Assembly: GCA_035556555.1 (NCBI GenBank)
Contig: DATMES010000033.1
Span: 21,401 to 85,400, forward strand
Length of the DNA: 64,000 bases
Reading direction: 5' to 3'
Origin: Frankiaceae bacterium
Lineage (GTDB): Bacteria > Actinomycetota > Actinomycetes > BP-191
Below, piece by piece: positions 25,284 to 33,965 of this stretch (positions within the stretch are counted from its first letter, which is position 1; each line of letters begins with the position of its first letter). The translations under genes and the position numbers were made by a program. Below the pieces are notes generated by a model that was given only the letters and a program-made list of their open reading frames with translations, was not told the DNA's origin and searched no databases.

Positions 25284-25973
25284 CGCGGCGGAACGCTCCT
25301 CGCCGCCGTTGCGCCACATCTCGGTGAAGCCGGGATGCCCCTCGCCGATCTTCGCCTGGATCAGCGTCGTGCCCCACTCGTTGCGCCGCAGCATCGCTGC
25401 GCCCAGCCCCTCGACGGGGTACGCCTCGCGCACCAGCCGCAGCCGTGCGTCGTGGTCACCGGGCATCCGTACGACCCAGTGGGCGACGACGTTCGCGAGC
25501 TCCCACACCGGCGTCGTCGTCGTGGTCCAGTCGAAGTCGATGAACGCCACCGCGCGCCCTTCGCGGAACACGACGTTGTCGCGGCAGTAGTCGTTGTGGC
25601 CGACGAGGTCGCTCCGGTGCTCCGGTGCTGCCGGCCACCCCCACTCGGCGTCGTCCGGCGGGACGAAGCCGCGCGCGGCCTCGTGCAGCTCGCGCACCAG
25701 CGCGACGACCGACAGCAGCGCCTCGTCCGTGGCCGCCCAGGGCTCGTCGCTGCCGGGCACGTCGCCGGGGAGGTACGTCAGCACCTCGCGGCCCTGCTCG
25801 TCGAAGCCGAGCACGCGCGGCGCGCCCGCGAACCCGGTGCGTTCGAGGTGCCGCAGGAACGCGTGCACCGCGGGCGTGTGCGGCCCGACCGGGCGGCGCA
25901 CGGTGTCGCCCACGCGTACGACGTGGCCGTTGTTGCCGACGCTGTGCGGCAGCGCCTGTTCGTAGAACGACAT
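25245..25973 (-). CDS. aminoglycoside phosphotransferase-family kinase
   Basis: 242 residues of the APH/choline-kinase fold. The catalytic loop is VGHNDYCRDNVVF and the metal site is AFIDFDWT. The N-lobe is short. Such housekeeping members phosphorylate unknown small molecules and should not be read as resistance genes. Intact. Confidence 0.82.
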   Translation of the reverse strand: MSFYEQALPHSVGNNGHVVRVGDTVRRPVGPHTPAVHAFLRHLERTGFAGAPRVLGFDEQGREVLTYLPGDVPGSDEPWAATDEALLSVVALVRELHEAARGFVPPDDAEWGWPAAPEHRSDLVGHNDYCRDNVVFREGRAVAFIDFDWTTTTTPVWELANVVAHWVVRMPGDHDARLRLVREAYPVEGLGAAMLRRNEWGTTLIQAKIGEGHPGFTEMWRNGGEERSAALRAWVAEHVHDR

Positions 25974-26021
25974 TCGGGTAGTTTGCAGGACCCCCGGCGT
26001 CAGGGGAGAAGACCGGGACTC

Positions 26022-27716
26022 ATGCGCCTACGGCTGACTGTGGCGGTTTCGCTCGTTCTGTCCGGTTTCCTGGCCCTCCCCTCGCAGGCCGCATGCGCGG
26101 GCGGCGGCGCCCGCGGCACCGACCCCGGCATGGCGGCGATCAACGCGGAGATCGACCGCGCGGCCGCCCGACGGCAGGTCCCGCCGTACGTCCTCAAGGC
26201 CATCGCGTGGCACGAGTCGCGCTGGCGGCAGTTCTACTCGGACGGCCGCGTGGTCGTCTCCGGCATGTGCGCGCTCGGCGTCATGCAGGTGCTCGCGTCG
26301 GGCGGTTTCGACGCCGACAGGCTCGCCACCGACTACCGCTACAACATCGACGCCGGCGCCCAGGTGCTCGCCGCGAAGATGTCCGCGTCGAGCGCCAACG
26401 TGCCGTCGTCGCTGGGCGCCGACGACCGGCGCGTCGGCGAGAACTGGTACCGCGCCGTCTACCGCTACATCGGCTCCGGCTACTACGCGATGACGTACGC
26501 CGACAAGGTCTTCGCGTCGATCGTCACGCCGCCGTCCGAGACGCGGCCGTGGGTCGTGCCGGTCGCCGTCGCCAACCCGCGCAACGTCGTCCGCGGCTAC
26601 TCGCCGCAGAGCGGGCACTCGTACGTCGCGCGCACCGACGGCACGTGGGTCTCGACGCTGGGCCGCTTCACGCACGCCGTGACGCGCGCCGACTGGCTCG
26701 CGGGAGCCTCGCGGATGTCGGCGGGGCGCGCGCTCGAGGGCGACCAGATCGCGTCCGCCGTCTTCTACGCGCGCAACCTCGGCTGGCAGACGTGGGGGTC
26801 GCGCGTCTCGCTGTCGACCTACCCCGTCGGCCGCGGCTCGCGGCTCTACCACCCGTCGTGGCGTACGTCCTCGCGACCGAACATCCTCTCCGCCACGACG
26901 CCGACCGGCGCGGTGGGGAAGTTCACGTTCGCGGTGAAGGCGCGCAACCCCTCGTCGACCGTGGAGACGTACGAGCGCTTCGTGCCTGTGGTGGACGGCG
27001 CCACGTCTCTCGGCGGCCGTGCCTCCTCGACGTGGACGCTGCACCCCGCGAAGGCGCCGACCGCGCGCATCACGTCCGCGCCGGAGTACGTCACCGACGC
27101 CTCCACCGACCGTACGGCGGTCGTAGGCATGTCGTTCGCCGACCCGTCGCCGGGCTCCGGCGTGGCGTACGCGCAGATCTCCCGTCTCGCGCCCGGCGCG
27201 ACGTCGTGGTCCACGCCCGCGAAGGTCTCCTCGACGCGGCTGTCGTTCAGCGGCGCGGGCGCGCACCAGGTGAAGGTCCGCGCGGTGGACCGCGCCGGCC
27301 ACGTCGGCGCGTGGACGACGCCGCGGCGCATCGTCGTGCCGCGCGACGACACCGACGTGTCGCTGTCGTTCTCCGGCACGTGGTCGTCCGACTCCGTGGC
27401 CGGGTCTTGGCTCGGGTCGGTCGCGTCCGCGTCGGAGGGCGCGTCGGTGACGCTGCCGGTGACGGGGACGTCGTACGCGCTCATCGGCACCCGCGGCCCC
27501 GACCTCGCGCCGCTGACCGTCTACCTCGACGGCGTGCTCGTCGCCGTGGTGGACACGTACGCCGAGACGACGGCGCAGCGGCGGGTGCTGTACGAGGGCA
27601 CGATGAGCGCGGGCGAGCACGTGCTGCGGGTCGTGGTGGGCGACGACACGCTGGCGCGCAAGGCGTTCGAGGGCCCGTCGGCGACGGCGTACCTCGACGC
27701 GATCGCGGTCTCCTAG
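26022..27716 (+). CDS. secreted lytic transglycosylase-like wall hydrolase
   Basis: 564 residues. Signal peptide about 1-23. The SLT-type lysozyme fold (about 35-170) has the catalytic glutamate at 65 in AIAWHESRWRQF and GVMQV after it. Beta-rich domains follow, with two Ig-like segments (near 285-345 and 345-445) and a final jelly-roll-like carbohydrate-binding region (VTLPVTGTSYALIG, LTVYLDGVLVAVVD). It probably cuts peptidoglycan glycan strands outside the cell. ATG with GGGGAGAA upstream. Confidence 0.82.
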   Translation: MRLRLTVAVSLVLSGFLALPSQAACAGGGARGTDPGMAAINAEIDRAAARRQVPPYVLKAIAWHESRWRQFYSDGRVVVSGMCALGVMQVLASGGFDADRLATDYRYNIDAGAQVLAAKMSASSANVPSSLGADDRRVGENWYRAVYRYIGSGYYAMTYADKVFASIVTPPSETRPWVVPVAVANPRNVVRGYSPQSGHSYVARTDGTWVSTLGRFTHAVTRADWLAGASRMSAGRALEGDQIASAVFYARNLGWQTWGSRVSLSTYPVGRGSRLYHPSWRTSSRPNILSATTPTGAVGKFTFAVKARNPSSTVETYERFVPVVDGATSLGGRASSTWTLHPAKAPTARITSAPEYVTDASTDRTAVVGMSFADPSPGSGVAYAQISRLAPGATSWSTPAKVSSTRLSFSGAGAHQVKVRAVDRAGHVGAWTTPRRIVVPRDDTDVSLSFSGTWSSDSVAGSWLGSVASASEGASVTLPVTGTSYALIGTRGPDLAPLTVYLDGVLVAVVDTYAETTAQRRVLYEGTMSAGEHVLRVVVGDDTLARKAFEGPSATAYLDAIAVS

Positions 27717-28606
27717 GACCGCTGCGTCATCGTGTAGCGCAGCCGCGCCATGCCGTTCGTGGCCTCCTTGGCGATGGGGAAGCCGTCGAACAGGCCGTCC
27801 ACCTTGTCGACGAGGTCCGCCGGCTCCCAGCGCCCGGACTCGTTGACGATCTCGCCGAACGACGTCCACGGCTGGTAGAGCTCGACGACGTTGCCCTGCA
27901 CGCCGAACACCTTGCCGCTGATGTGGCTCGACGCGTCGCTGCAGAGGTAGACGACCATCGGCGCGACGTTGTCGGGGTGCCAGAAGTCGAAGTCGCCGCC
28001 GGTCTCGATGGCGCCGTACGCGCCCTCCGTCATGCGGGTGCGCGCGGCGGGGGCGATGGCGTTGACGGTGACGTTGTAGCGCCACATCTCCATCGCCCCG
28101 ATCGTGGCGAACGCCGCGATGCCGGCCTTCGCGGCGCCGTAGTTGGCCTGCCCGAAGTTGCCGAGCAGGCCCGACGTGCTCGCGGTGCAGACGACGTGGC
28201 CCGGCTTGCCGTTGTCCTTCCACCAGCCGAACGCGTGGTGCGTCGGCGCGTAGTGACCGCGCAGGTGCACCTTGACGACGGCGTCCCACTCGTCGGGCGT
28301 CATCTTGGCGATCGTGCGGTCGCGCAGGATGCCGGCGTTGTTGACCAGCGCGTCGAGGCCGCCGTACGTGTCGATCGCCTGCTGCACCAGTGCTTTCGCG
28401 CCGTCGTAGTCGGAGCAGTCGTCGGTGCTGAGCGCCGCCTCGCCGCCCGCCTTCGCGATGTCGTCGACGACGGCCTGGCCTGCCTCGGCGTCGAGCTCGT
28501 TGACGACGACGCGGGCGCCTTCCTGTGCGAGGAGGAGCGCCTCGCCGCGGCCGATGCCGCGCCCCGCGCCGGTGACGATCGCGACCTTGCCGTCCATGAG
28601 TCCCAT
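27713..28606 (-). CDS. short-chain dehydrogenase/reductase
   Basis: 297 residues. Rossmann loop TGAGRGIGR, NNAG motif and catalytic Tyr/Lys in ANYGAAKAG. It resembles the (3R)-hydroxyacyl-CoA dehydrogenase part of multifunctional enzyme type 2 and actinobacterial steroid or acyl-CoA reductases more than FabG. The second ATG cluster (MGLMDGKVAIVTG) sets the start. Divergent from the haem-oxygenase-like gene. Substrate unknown. Confidence 0.85.
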   Translation of the reverse strand: MGLMDGKVAIVTGAGRGIGRGEALLLAQEGARVVVNELDAEAGQAVVDDIAKAGGEAALSTDDCSDYDGAKALVQQAIDTYGGLDALVNNAGILRDRTIAKMTPDEWDAVVKVHLRGHYAPTHHAFGWWKDNGKPGHVVCTASTSGLLGNFGQANYGAAKAGIAAFATIGAMEMWRYNVTVNAIAPAARTRMTEGAYGAIETGGDFDFWHPDNVAPMVVYLCSDASSHISGKVFGVQGNVVELYQPWTSFGEIVNESGRWEPADLVDKVDGLFDGFPIAKEATNGMARLRYTMTQRS

Positions 28607-28637
28607 GGGGCGGAACCCTACGTCGTTTCGTTCTGAG

Positions 28638-28651
28638 GTTGCTCGGGCAAC
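28638..28651. promoter_or_regulatory. short palindrome in divergent promoter
   Basis: GTTGC-TCGG-GCAAC lies in the 53-bp gap between the SDR and haem-oxygenase-like genes. It could be an operator shared by both. The arms are only 5 bp, so chance is possible. Confidence 0.25.
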
Positions 28652-28659
28652 TAGTGAGC

Positions 28660-29580
28660 ATGGCTTCACTTGCCGAGCGCCTTGACCGTGCGCTCACCAC
28701 GGGGTGTCTCGCCGGCCTGTCCGCCGATCCGCTCGACCGTCGCGACCGCTTCCTCACGCTGCTGCGCATCTACGACCTGCGCCTCGGCGCGGTGTCGGAC
28801 TCCTCGCGCCATGGCGAGCATCCGATGATCGCGACGTTGAAGTGGGCGCTGGAGTCGGAGTGGCTCGCTGAGCTCTCTGGTCTCTCGGACCCGCTTGTCT
28901 CCGGTGACGTCGTGGCCGGCATGCGCGCGCTGGCCGCGCGCGACCGGCTGCCCGAGGCGTACGAGTGGGTGGCGCGCTCCGCGTCGTGGCCGGAGGTCGT
29001 ACGGTTCCTCGCCCTCGAGGGCGGGCCCGACGGCGGCTTCGACGACCTCGTCGCGATGTGCCAGGTCGGCCTCACCGGTCGCGCCAAGCTCGAGCTCGGG
29101 CAGAACTACTGGGACGAGATGGGCAACGGCTCGCTGGAGGCCGTGCACACGGCGTTGCACGACAGGCTCGTGGCGGCCATCGACATGCCGCGGATTCCCT
29201 TGTCGTCCCAGCCAGAGGCCGCGCTGGAGCGCGCCGCGCTCGGCGGCCTGCTGTCCACGAACCACTGGCTGCAGCCGGAGATGCTCGGCGCGCTCGGGCT
29301 CATCGAGCTGCAGGCCGGGCCGCGGTGCCGCAAGGTGCTGGCGGCGTTCGACAGGCTGGGGGCGCCGGAGGAGGCGTACCCGTTCTACGTCGAGCACGCC
29401 GAGGTCGACCCGCGGCACGGCAAGGACTGGCTCGACAACGCGATCGAGCCGGTGGTGTCGGAGCGGCCCGAGTGGGCCGAGCGGATCCTGCGGGGCGCGC
29501 TGTGGCGTTCGTCGGTCAACGCGGCGTTCTTCGACGCGATCTGGCGCGAGCTGTCCGGAGCCTCGACCGCCGCGGCGTAG
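28660..29580 (+). CDS. haem-oxygenase-like iron-containing protein
   Basis: 306 residues, all-helical, with the layout of the haem-oxygenase-like diiron family (PF14518-type): EALxRAALGGLLSTNHWL, GPRCRKVLAAFDRLG and FYVEHAEVDPRHGKDWLDN, the last giving conserved Glu/His/Asp metal candidates. The family includes oxidases and N-oxygenases as well as proteins of unknown activity. ATG at 28660; an in-frame GTG two codons upstream is possible. Confidence 0.65.
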   Translation: MASLAERLDRALTTGCLAGLSADPLDRRDRFLTLLRIYDLRLGAVSDSSRHGEHPMIATLKWALESEWLAELSGLSDPLVSGDVVAGMRALAARDRLPEAYEWVARSASWPEVVRFLALEGGPDGGFDDLVAMCQVGLTGRAKLELGQNYWDEMGNGSLEAVHTALHDRLVAAIDMPRIPLSSQPEAALERAALGGLLSTNHWLQPEMLGALGLIELQAGPRCRKVLAAFDRLGAPEEAYPFYVEHAEVDPRHGKDWLDNAIEPVVSERPEWAERILRGALWRSSVNAAFFDAIWRELSGASTAAA

Positions 29581-29656
29581 CGCACTCCCAGCCTGGGATG
29601 CCGCTGAGCACCGCAGGGATCGCCACGCATCCCAAGTTCGGGACCTGACGGGCGAA

Positions 29657-31090
29657 CTACAGCGGGATGTTGCCGTGCGCGCCTCTCCGCGCCGGGGCGT
29701 GGGCGATCTCCGTCGCCAGCACCCGGCGCGTCGTGGCGCGCGGGATCACCGCGTCGATGACGCCGTACGCCCCCGCGTTGCCCACGCCCGCCGCGATCGA
29801 CCGGTGCTCGGCCGCGAGCTGCGCGGTGAGCACGCCGCGCTGACCCTCCGGCGCCGCCGCCAGCGCCCGCTTGTGCAGGATGCCGACGGCCGCCTCGGGT
29901 CCCATGACCGCGAGCTCCGCGTCGGGCCACGCGTAGACCGCGGTCGCGCCCAGCGACCGTGAGTTCATCGCGATGTACGCCCCGCCGTACGCCTTCCGCG
30001 TCACCACCGTCACCCGGGGCACGACCGCCTCCGCGAACGCGTGCAGCAGCTTCGCCCCCCGCCGTACGACGCCGTCCCACTCCTGGTCCACGCCCGGCAG
30101 GTAGCCGGGCACGTCCACGAGCACGGCCAGCGGCACGCCGAACGCGTCGCACATCCGTACGAACCGCGCCGCCTTCTCCGCCGACACCGTGTCGAGGCAG
30201 CCGCCGAGCCGCAGCGGGTTGTTCGCCAGCACGCCCACGGTCCGCCCGCCGAGCCGGCCGAGCGTCGTCGTGATGTTGGCCGCCCAGCCCGCGTGCAGCT
30301 CCAAAGCGGAGCCCGCGTCGAGCAGCCGCGAGACGACGGGCCGGACGTCGTACGCCCGCCGCGCCGACTCGGGCAGCAGGTCGTCCAGGTCCACGTCGTC
30401 CGAGCACGACGGCAGATCCACGGATCCCTGCGAACCCAGCAACGTCACCAGGTCCCGCGCGCACGTCAGCGCGTGCGCCTCCGAGTCCGCCACCACCGCG
30501 ACCACGCCGGAACGCCGCCCGTGCGGGTCGGGCCCGCCGAGCCGCACCATGTCCACGGACTCGCCGGTCACCTGCTTGATGACGTCGGGCCCGGTCACGA
30601 AGACCCGCCCCTCCGGCGCCATGACGACGACGTCGGTCAGCGCGGGCCCGTACGCCGCCCCGCCCGCGCACGGCCCCAGCACGACCGACACCTGCGGCAC
30701 CTTGCCCGACGCACGGGTCATCGCCGCGAACACGTACCCCACGCCGTCCAGCGACGCCACGCCCTCCTGCAGCCGCGCGCCGCCGCTGTGCCACAGCCCC
30801 ACGACCGGCACACCACGCCGTACGGCCTCGTCGATGAGCGCCGCGATGCCCAGGCACCCAGCGGCTCCGAGCGCGCCGCCCATGACGGCCGCGTCCGTGC
30901 AGAACGCCGCCACCGGCACGCCGCCGATCGTGCCCAGCCCCGCGACGACCCCGTCGCCGGAGACCTTCGACGCGATGCCCGTCTTCAACGACTGCCGCGA
31001 GACGAACGACCCCTCGTCCAGCAGCGCCGTCAGCCGCGAGACGGCGGAGGCGGGCTTCGGCTTCACAGCGGGAGCGGCGGTCACCGTCAT
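29657..31090 (-). CDS. accD6: acyl-CoA carboxylase beta subunit (AccD6-like)
   Basis: 477-residue carboxyltransferase making malonyl-CoA with a separate biotin-carboxylase alpha subunit. The crotonase-fold halves carry GGALGAAGCLGIAALIDEA with WHSGGARLQEGV, and DVPGYLPGVDQEWDG with AYGGAYIAMNSRSLGA. There is no zinc finger, so it is the PccB/AccD6 type. Being last in the fab operon matches accD6 in M. tuberculosis. The ATG overlaps the fabL stop. Confidence 0.92.
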   Translation of the reverse strand: MTVTAAPAVKPKPASAVSRLTALLDEGSFVSRQSLKTGIASKVSGDGVVAGLGTIGGVPVAAFCTDAAVMGGALGAAGCLGIAALIDEAVRRGVPVVGLWHSGGARLQEGVASLDGVGYVFAAMTRASGKVPQVSVVLGPCAGGAAYGPALTDVVVMAPEGRVFVTGPDVIKQVTGESVDMVRLGGPDPHGRRSGVVAVVADSEAHALTCARDLVTLLGSQGSVDLPSCSDDVDLDDLLPESARRAYDVRPVVSRLLDAGSALELHAGWAANITTTLGRLGGRTVGVLANNPLRLGGCLDTVSAEKAARFVRMCDAFGVPLAVLVDVPGYLPGVDQEWDGVVRRGAKLLHAFAEAVVPRVTVVTRKAYGGAYIAMNSRSLGATAVYAWPDAELAVMGPEAAVGILHKRALAAAPEGQRGVLTAQLAAEHRSIAAGVGNAGAYGVIDAVIPRATTRRVLATEIAHAPARRGAHGNIPL

Positions 31091-31794
31091 GCCGTCAGGC
31101 TCCATCCGCCGTCGAGCACGAGCGTGTGGCCCGTGACCATCGACGCCTGGTCCGACACCAGCCACGCGACCGACGCGGCCACGTCGTCGGGCGTCACGAG
31201 CCGTCCCGCGGGAGTCCGCGCAGCGGCGTCGGCCAGCATCGCCTCGCGGTCGGGGAAGTGCGTCAGCGCGCGCGTGTCCACGACGCCGGCGGAGATCGCG
31301 TTGACCCGCGTCGCGGGCGCCAGCTCGACGGCGAGGTAGCGCACGAGCGCCTCCAGCGCCGCCTTGGACGCGCCCACCGCGGCGTACGCCGGCAGCACCC
31401 GCGTCGACCCCGGCGACGACATCGCGACGGCGGCCCTCGGTCGCAGCCGCGACACCAAGGTGAGCAGCGGGCGCGCGTTGACGCCCATCGACCAGTCGAA
31501 CGCCCGCTCGTCCAGCTCGCCCACGGGCTTCAGCACGCCCGAGGCGGCGTTGGAGATGAGCACGTCCACGGGACCGCACTCCTCGGCCAGGGTCTCGGCT
31601 GCGCCCGAACGACCGAGGTGACAGCGCAGCACGCGCGCCTCGCGTCCCTCGGCGCGGACCTTCTCCGCGACCTCCTCGGCCGCCTCGACGGCGCGGAACG
31701 TCGTCAGCGCGACGTCGTACCCCTCGCGCGCCAGTCGCAGGCAGACCGCGCGGCCGATGTCCCCGGATCCCCCGGTGACGAGTGCCCAAGCCAT
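31087..31794 (-). CDS. fabL: enoyl-ACP reductase FabL-type
   Basis: 235-residue SDR. Diagnostic similarities to Bacillus FabL: NAASGVLKPVGELDE, YAAVGASKAALEALVRYLA (Tyr-x6-Lys spacing as in FabL, not Tyr-x3-Lys as in FabG), DTRALTHFPDREAML and TPAGRLV. It would catalyse the last, NADPH-dependent step of each FAS-II cycle. InhA/FabI is usual in actinobacteria, so FabL in the fab operon is notable. Assignment is from motifs only. Confidence 0.8.
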   Translation of the reverse strand: MAWALVTGGSGDIGRAVCLRLAREGYDVALTTFRAVEAAEEVAEKVRAEGREARVLRCHLGRSGAAETLAEECGPVDVLISNAASGVLKPVGELDERAFDWSMGVNARPLLTLVSRLRPRAAVAMSSPGSTRVLPAYAAVGASKAALEALVRYLAVELAPATRVNAISAGVVDTRALTHFPDREAMLADAAARTPAGRLVTPDDVAASVAWLVSDQASMVTGHTLVLDGGWSLTA

Positions 31795-31795
31795 G

Positions 31796-32989
31796 TCAGA
31801 CCTTCCTGAACGCGAGCGAGACGTTGTGCCCGCCGAAGCCGAACGAGTTCGACAGCGCGGCCTCGACGGCGACGCGGCGCGCGCCCTCGGGAACGCAGTC
31901 GACGTCGCACTGCTCGTCGGGCTTCTCGTAGTTGCGGGTCGGGTGGATGACGCCGTCGCGGATCGTCAGCGCCGTGACGATCGCCTCGACGGCACCGGCC
32001 GCGCCGAGCAGGTGCCCGGTCATCGACTTCGTCGCGGACACCGGTACGGCGCCGCAGACCGTACGGATCGCGGACGCCTCGGCCACGTCGCCGACGGGGG
32101 TGGAGGTGGCGTGCGCGTTGACGTAGCCGACCTCGGCGAGACCGGCGGACGCCAGCGCGAGGCGCATCGCCCGCGCGGCCCCCGCGCCGGTCGGTTCGGG
32201 CGCGGTGATGTGGTGGCTGTCGGCCGTGACGCCGACGCCGGCCAGCTCCGCGTAGACGTGCGCGCGCCGCGCCGCGGCGTGCGTCTCGGACTCCAGCACG
32301 ACGATGCCGGCGCCCTCGCCCATGACGAACCCGTCGCGGTCCGCGTCGAACGGCCGCGAGGCGGCCTGTGGGTCGTCGTGCCGCGTCGACAGCGCGCGCA
32401 TCTGCGCGAAGCCCGCGAGCGGCAGCGGGTGGATGCACGCCTCCGTGCCGCCCGCCACGACGACGTCGGCCTGGCCCGACCGGATCGTGTCGTACGCCAG
32501 CGCGATCGCGTCGGCACCGCTCGCGCAGGCCGACACCGTGGAGCGCACAGCGCCCTGCGCGCCGAGCTCCAGGCCGATCAGGCCGGCTGGGCCGTTGGGC
32601 ATGAGCATCGGCACGGTGAACGGCGAGACCCGCCGGGAACCCTTCTCCCGCAACGTGTCCCACTGGTCGAGCAGCGTGATCGCGCCGCCGATGCCGGTGC
32701 CCACGACGACCGCGAGCCGGGTCGGCTCGACGTCAGGGGAGCCCGCGTCGGCCCACGCCTCACGCGCGGCCAGCAGGGCCACGCGCTGCGACCGGTCGAG
32801 GTTGCGGCCCTCGACGCGGTCGAGGCGTTCGGCGGGGTCGGTCTTGAGGACGGCGCCGAGGCGTACCGGCAGGTCGGGGTAGTCGAGCAACCCGACCCCC
32901 GACTCGCCGGCGAGCAGCGCCGCCCAGGTCTCGGCAGCGGTGTCGCCGAGCGGCGTCACCGCCCCGACACCGGTGATGAGCACTCTCAC
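31796..32989 (-). CDS. fabF: beta-ketoacyl-ACP synthase II
   Basis: 397-residue condensing enzyme elongating acyl-ACP with malonyl-ACP. Active-site Cys in STVSACASGAD, His in NAHATSTPVGD and His in KSMTGHLLGAAG form the Cys-His-His triad. The GTG start overlaps the acpP stop. Only one KAS II is present, whereas mycobacteria carry the kasA/kasB pair. Confidence 0.96.
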   Translation of the reverse strand: MRVLITGVGAVTPLGDTAAETWAALLAGESGVGLLDYPDLPVRLGAVLKTDPAERLDRVEGRNLDRSQRVALLAAREAWADAGSPDVEPTRLAVVVGTGIGGAITLLDQWDTLREKGSRRVSPFTVPMLMPNGPAGLIGLELGAQGAVRSTVSACASGADAIALAYDTIRSGQADVVVAGGTEACIHPLPLAGFAQMRALSTRHDDPQAASRPFDADRDGFVMGEGAGIVVLESETHAAARRAHVYAELAGVGVTADSHHITAPEPTGAGAARAMRLALASAGLAEVGYVNAHATSTPVGDVAEASAIRTVCGAVPVSATKSMTGHLLGAAGAVEAIVTALTIRDGVIHPTRNYEKPDEQCDVDCVPEGARRVAVEAALSNSFGFGGHNVSLAFRKV

Positions 32990-33237
32990 GCAGGCACGCT
33001 CGTGGCCTTGGAGATGAACGACACCGCGTCGCCCACGGTCTTCAGCTTCGCGAGCGACTCGTCGGGGATGCGGACGCCGAACTTCTCCTCGGCCGCCACC
33101 GCGACCTCGACCATGGACAGCGAGTCGATGTCGAGGTCGTCGACGAACGACGCGCCGGGCTGGATCTGCTCCGTCCTGATGCCGGTGATGTCGTTCACGA
33201 TCTCGGCGAGGCCGGTGAGGATGTCGTTCTCGGGCAT
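32986..33237 (-). CDS. acpP: acyl carrier protein
   Basis: 83-residue acidic carrier. The phosphopantetheine site is Ser39 in DLDIDSLSMVEV. ATG preceded by AAGGAG. It carries growing acyl chains among FabD, FabH, FabG, FabF and FabL of the same operon. Confidence 0.96.
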   Translation of the reverse strand: MPENDILTGLAEIVNDITGIRTEQIQPGASFVDDLDIDSLSMVEVAVAAEEKFGVRIPDESLAKLKTVGDAVSFISKATSVPA

Positions 33238-33248
33238 GGGGGTCTCCT

Positions 33249-33965
33249 TCATCGCATGGCCAGGCCGCCGTCGACGGCCAGGGTCGAACCAGTGACGTAC
33301 GACGCCGCGTCGCTCGCGAGGAACGCGACAGCAGCCGCGACCTCGTCCGCCGTACCGCGGCGCTTCATCGGGATGGACGCGTCGAGCGCGCCCTCGGGCA
33401 GGTCTCCGGCGAGGCCGCCGTCGAGGACGCCGGGGGCGACGACGTTGACGGTGATGCCGCGCGGCGCCACCTCGCGGGCCATCGCGCGGGCAAGCCCGCC
33501 GAGGCCGGCCTTGGCGGCGGAGTAGTTGGCCTGGCCCGCGTTGCCGAGCAGCCCCGCGACGCTGGACACGAAGACCACCCGGCCCGAACGACGCCGCAGC
33601 ATCGGCCGCAGCACGGCCCGCGCGCAGCGGAACGCGGAGCCGAGGTTCGCGTCGAGCACCGAGTCGAACGCCTCGTCGCTCATGAGCATCGAGAGGCCGT
33701 CGGCGGTGGAGCCGGCGTTGCAGACGAGGACGTCGGGGGTGTCGCCGCAAGCCTCGAGCAGCGTCGTAGGCGCCTCGCGGGACGTGAGGTCGGCCTGGAC
33801 GAGCGTCGTCGTCGCGCCGCGCTCCTGCGCGGCCGCGGCGGCCTTCTCGGCGCCCGCGAGGTCGCTCCGGTAGTGGCAGACGACGTGCGTGTCGGGGCCT
33901 GCGAGCGCGGCGACGATCGCCTGCCCGAGGTAGCCGGACGAGCCGGTGACCAGGATCGTTCTCAT
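33249..33965 (-). CDS. fabG: beta-ketoacyl-ACP reductase
   Basis: 238-residue SDR reducing 3-ketoacyl-ACP with NADPH. TGSSGYLGQ cofactor loop, CNAGST, and catalytic Ser-Tyr-Lys in FVSSVAGLLGNAGQANYSAAK. Typical FabG end VDGGLAMR. The ATG overlaps the fabH stop. Placement inside the fab operon supports the FabG role over a generic SDR. Confidence 0.92.
   Translation of the reverse strand: MRTILVTGSSGYLGQAIVAALAGPDTHVVCHYRSDLAGAEKAAAAAQERGATTTLVQADLTSREAPTTLLEACGDTPDVLVCNAGSTADGLSMLMSDEAFDSVLDANLGSAFRCARAVLRPMLRRRSGRVVFVSSVAGLLGNAGQANYSAAKAGLGGLARAMAREVAPRGITVNVVAPGVLDGGLAGDLPEGALDASIPMKRRGTADEVAAAVAFLASDAASYVTGSTLAVDGGLAMR

Noticed and set aside
26093..28636. 847-codon plus-strand frame across the transglycosylase and SDR genes
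   Set aside because: Runs over two genes with clear family motifs in other frames and has no features of its own.
26028..28769. 913-codon minus-strand frame
   Set aside because: Out-of-frame shadow of the SDR gene and antisense to the transglycosylase.
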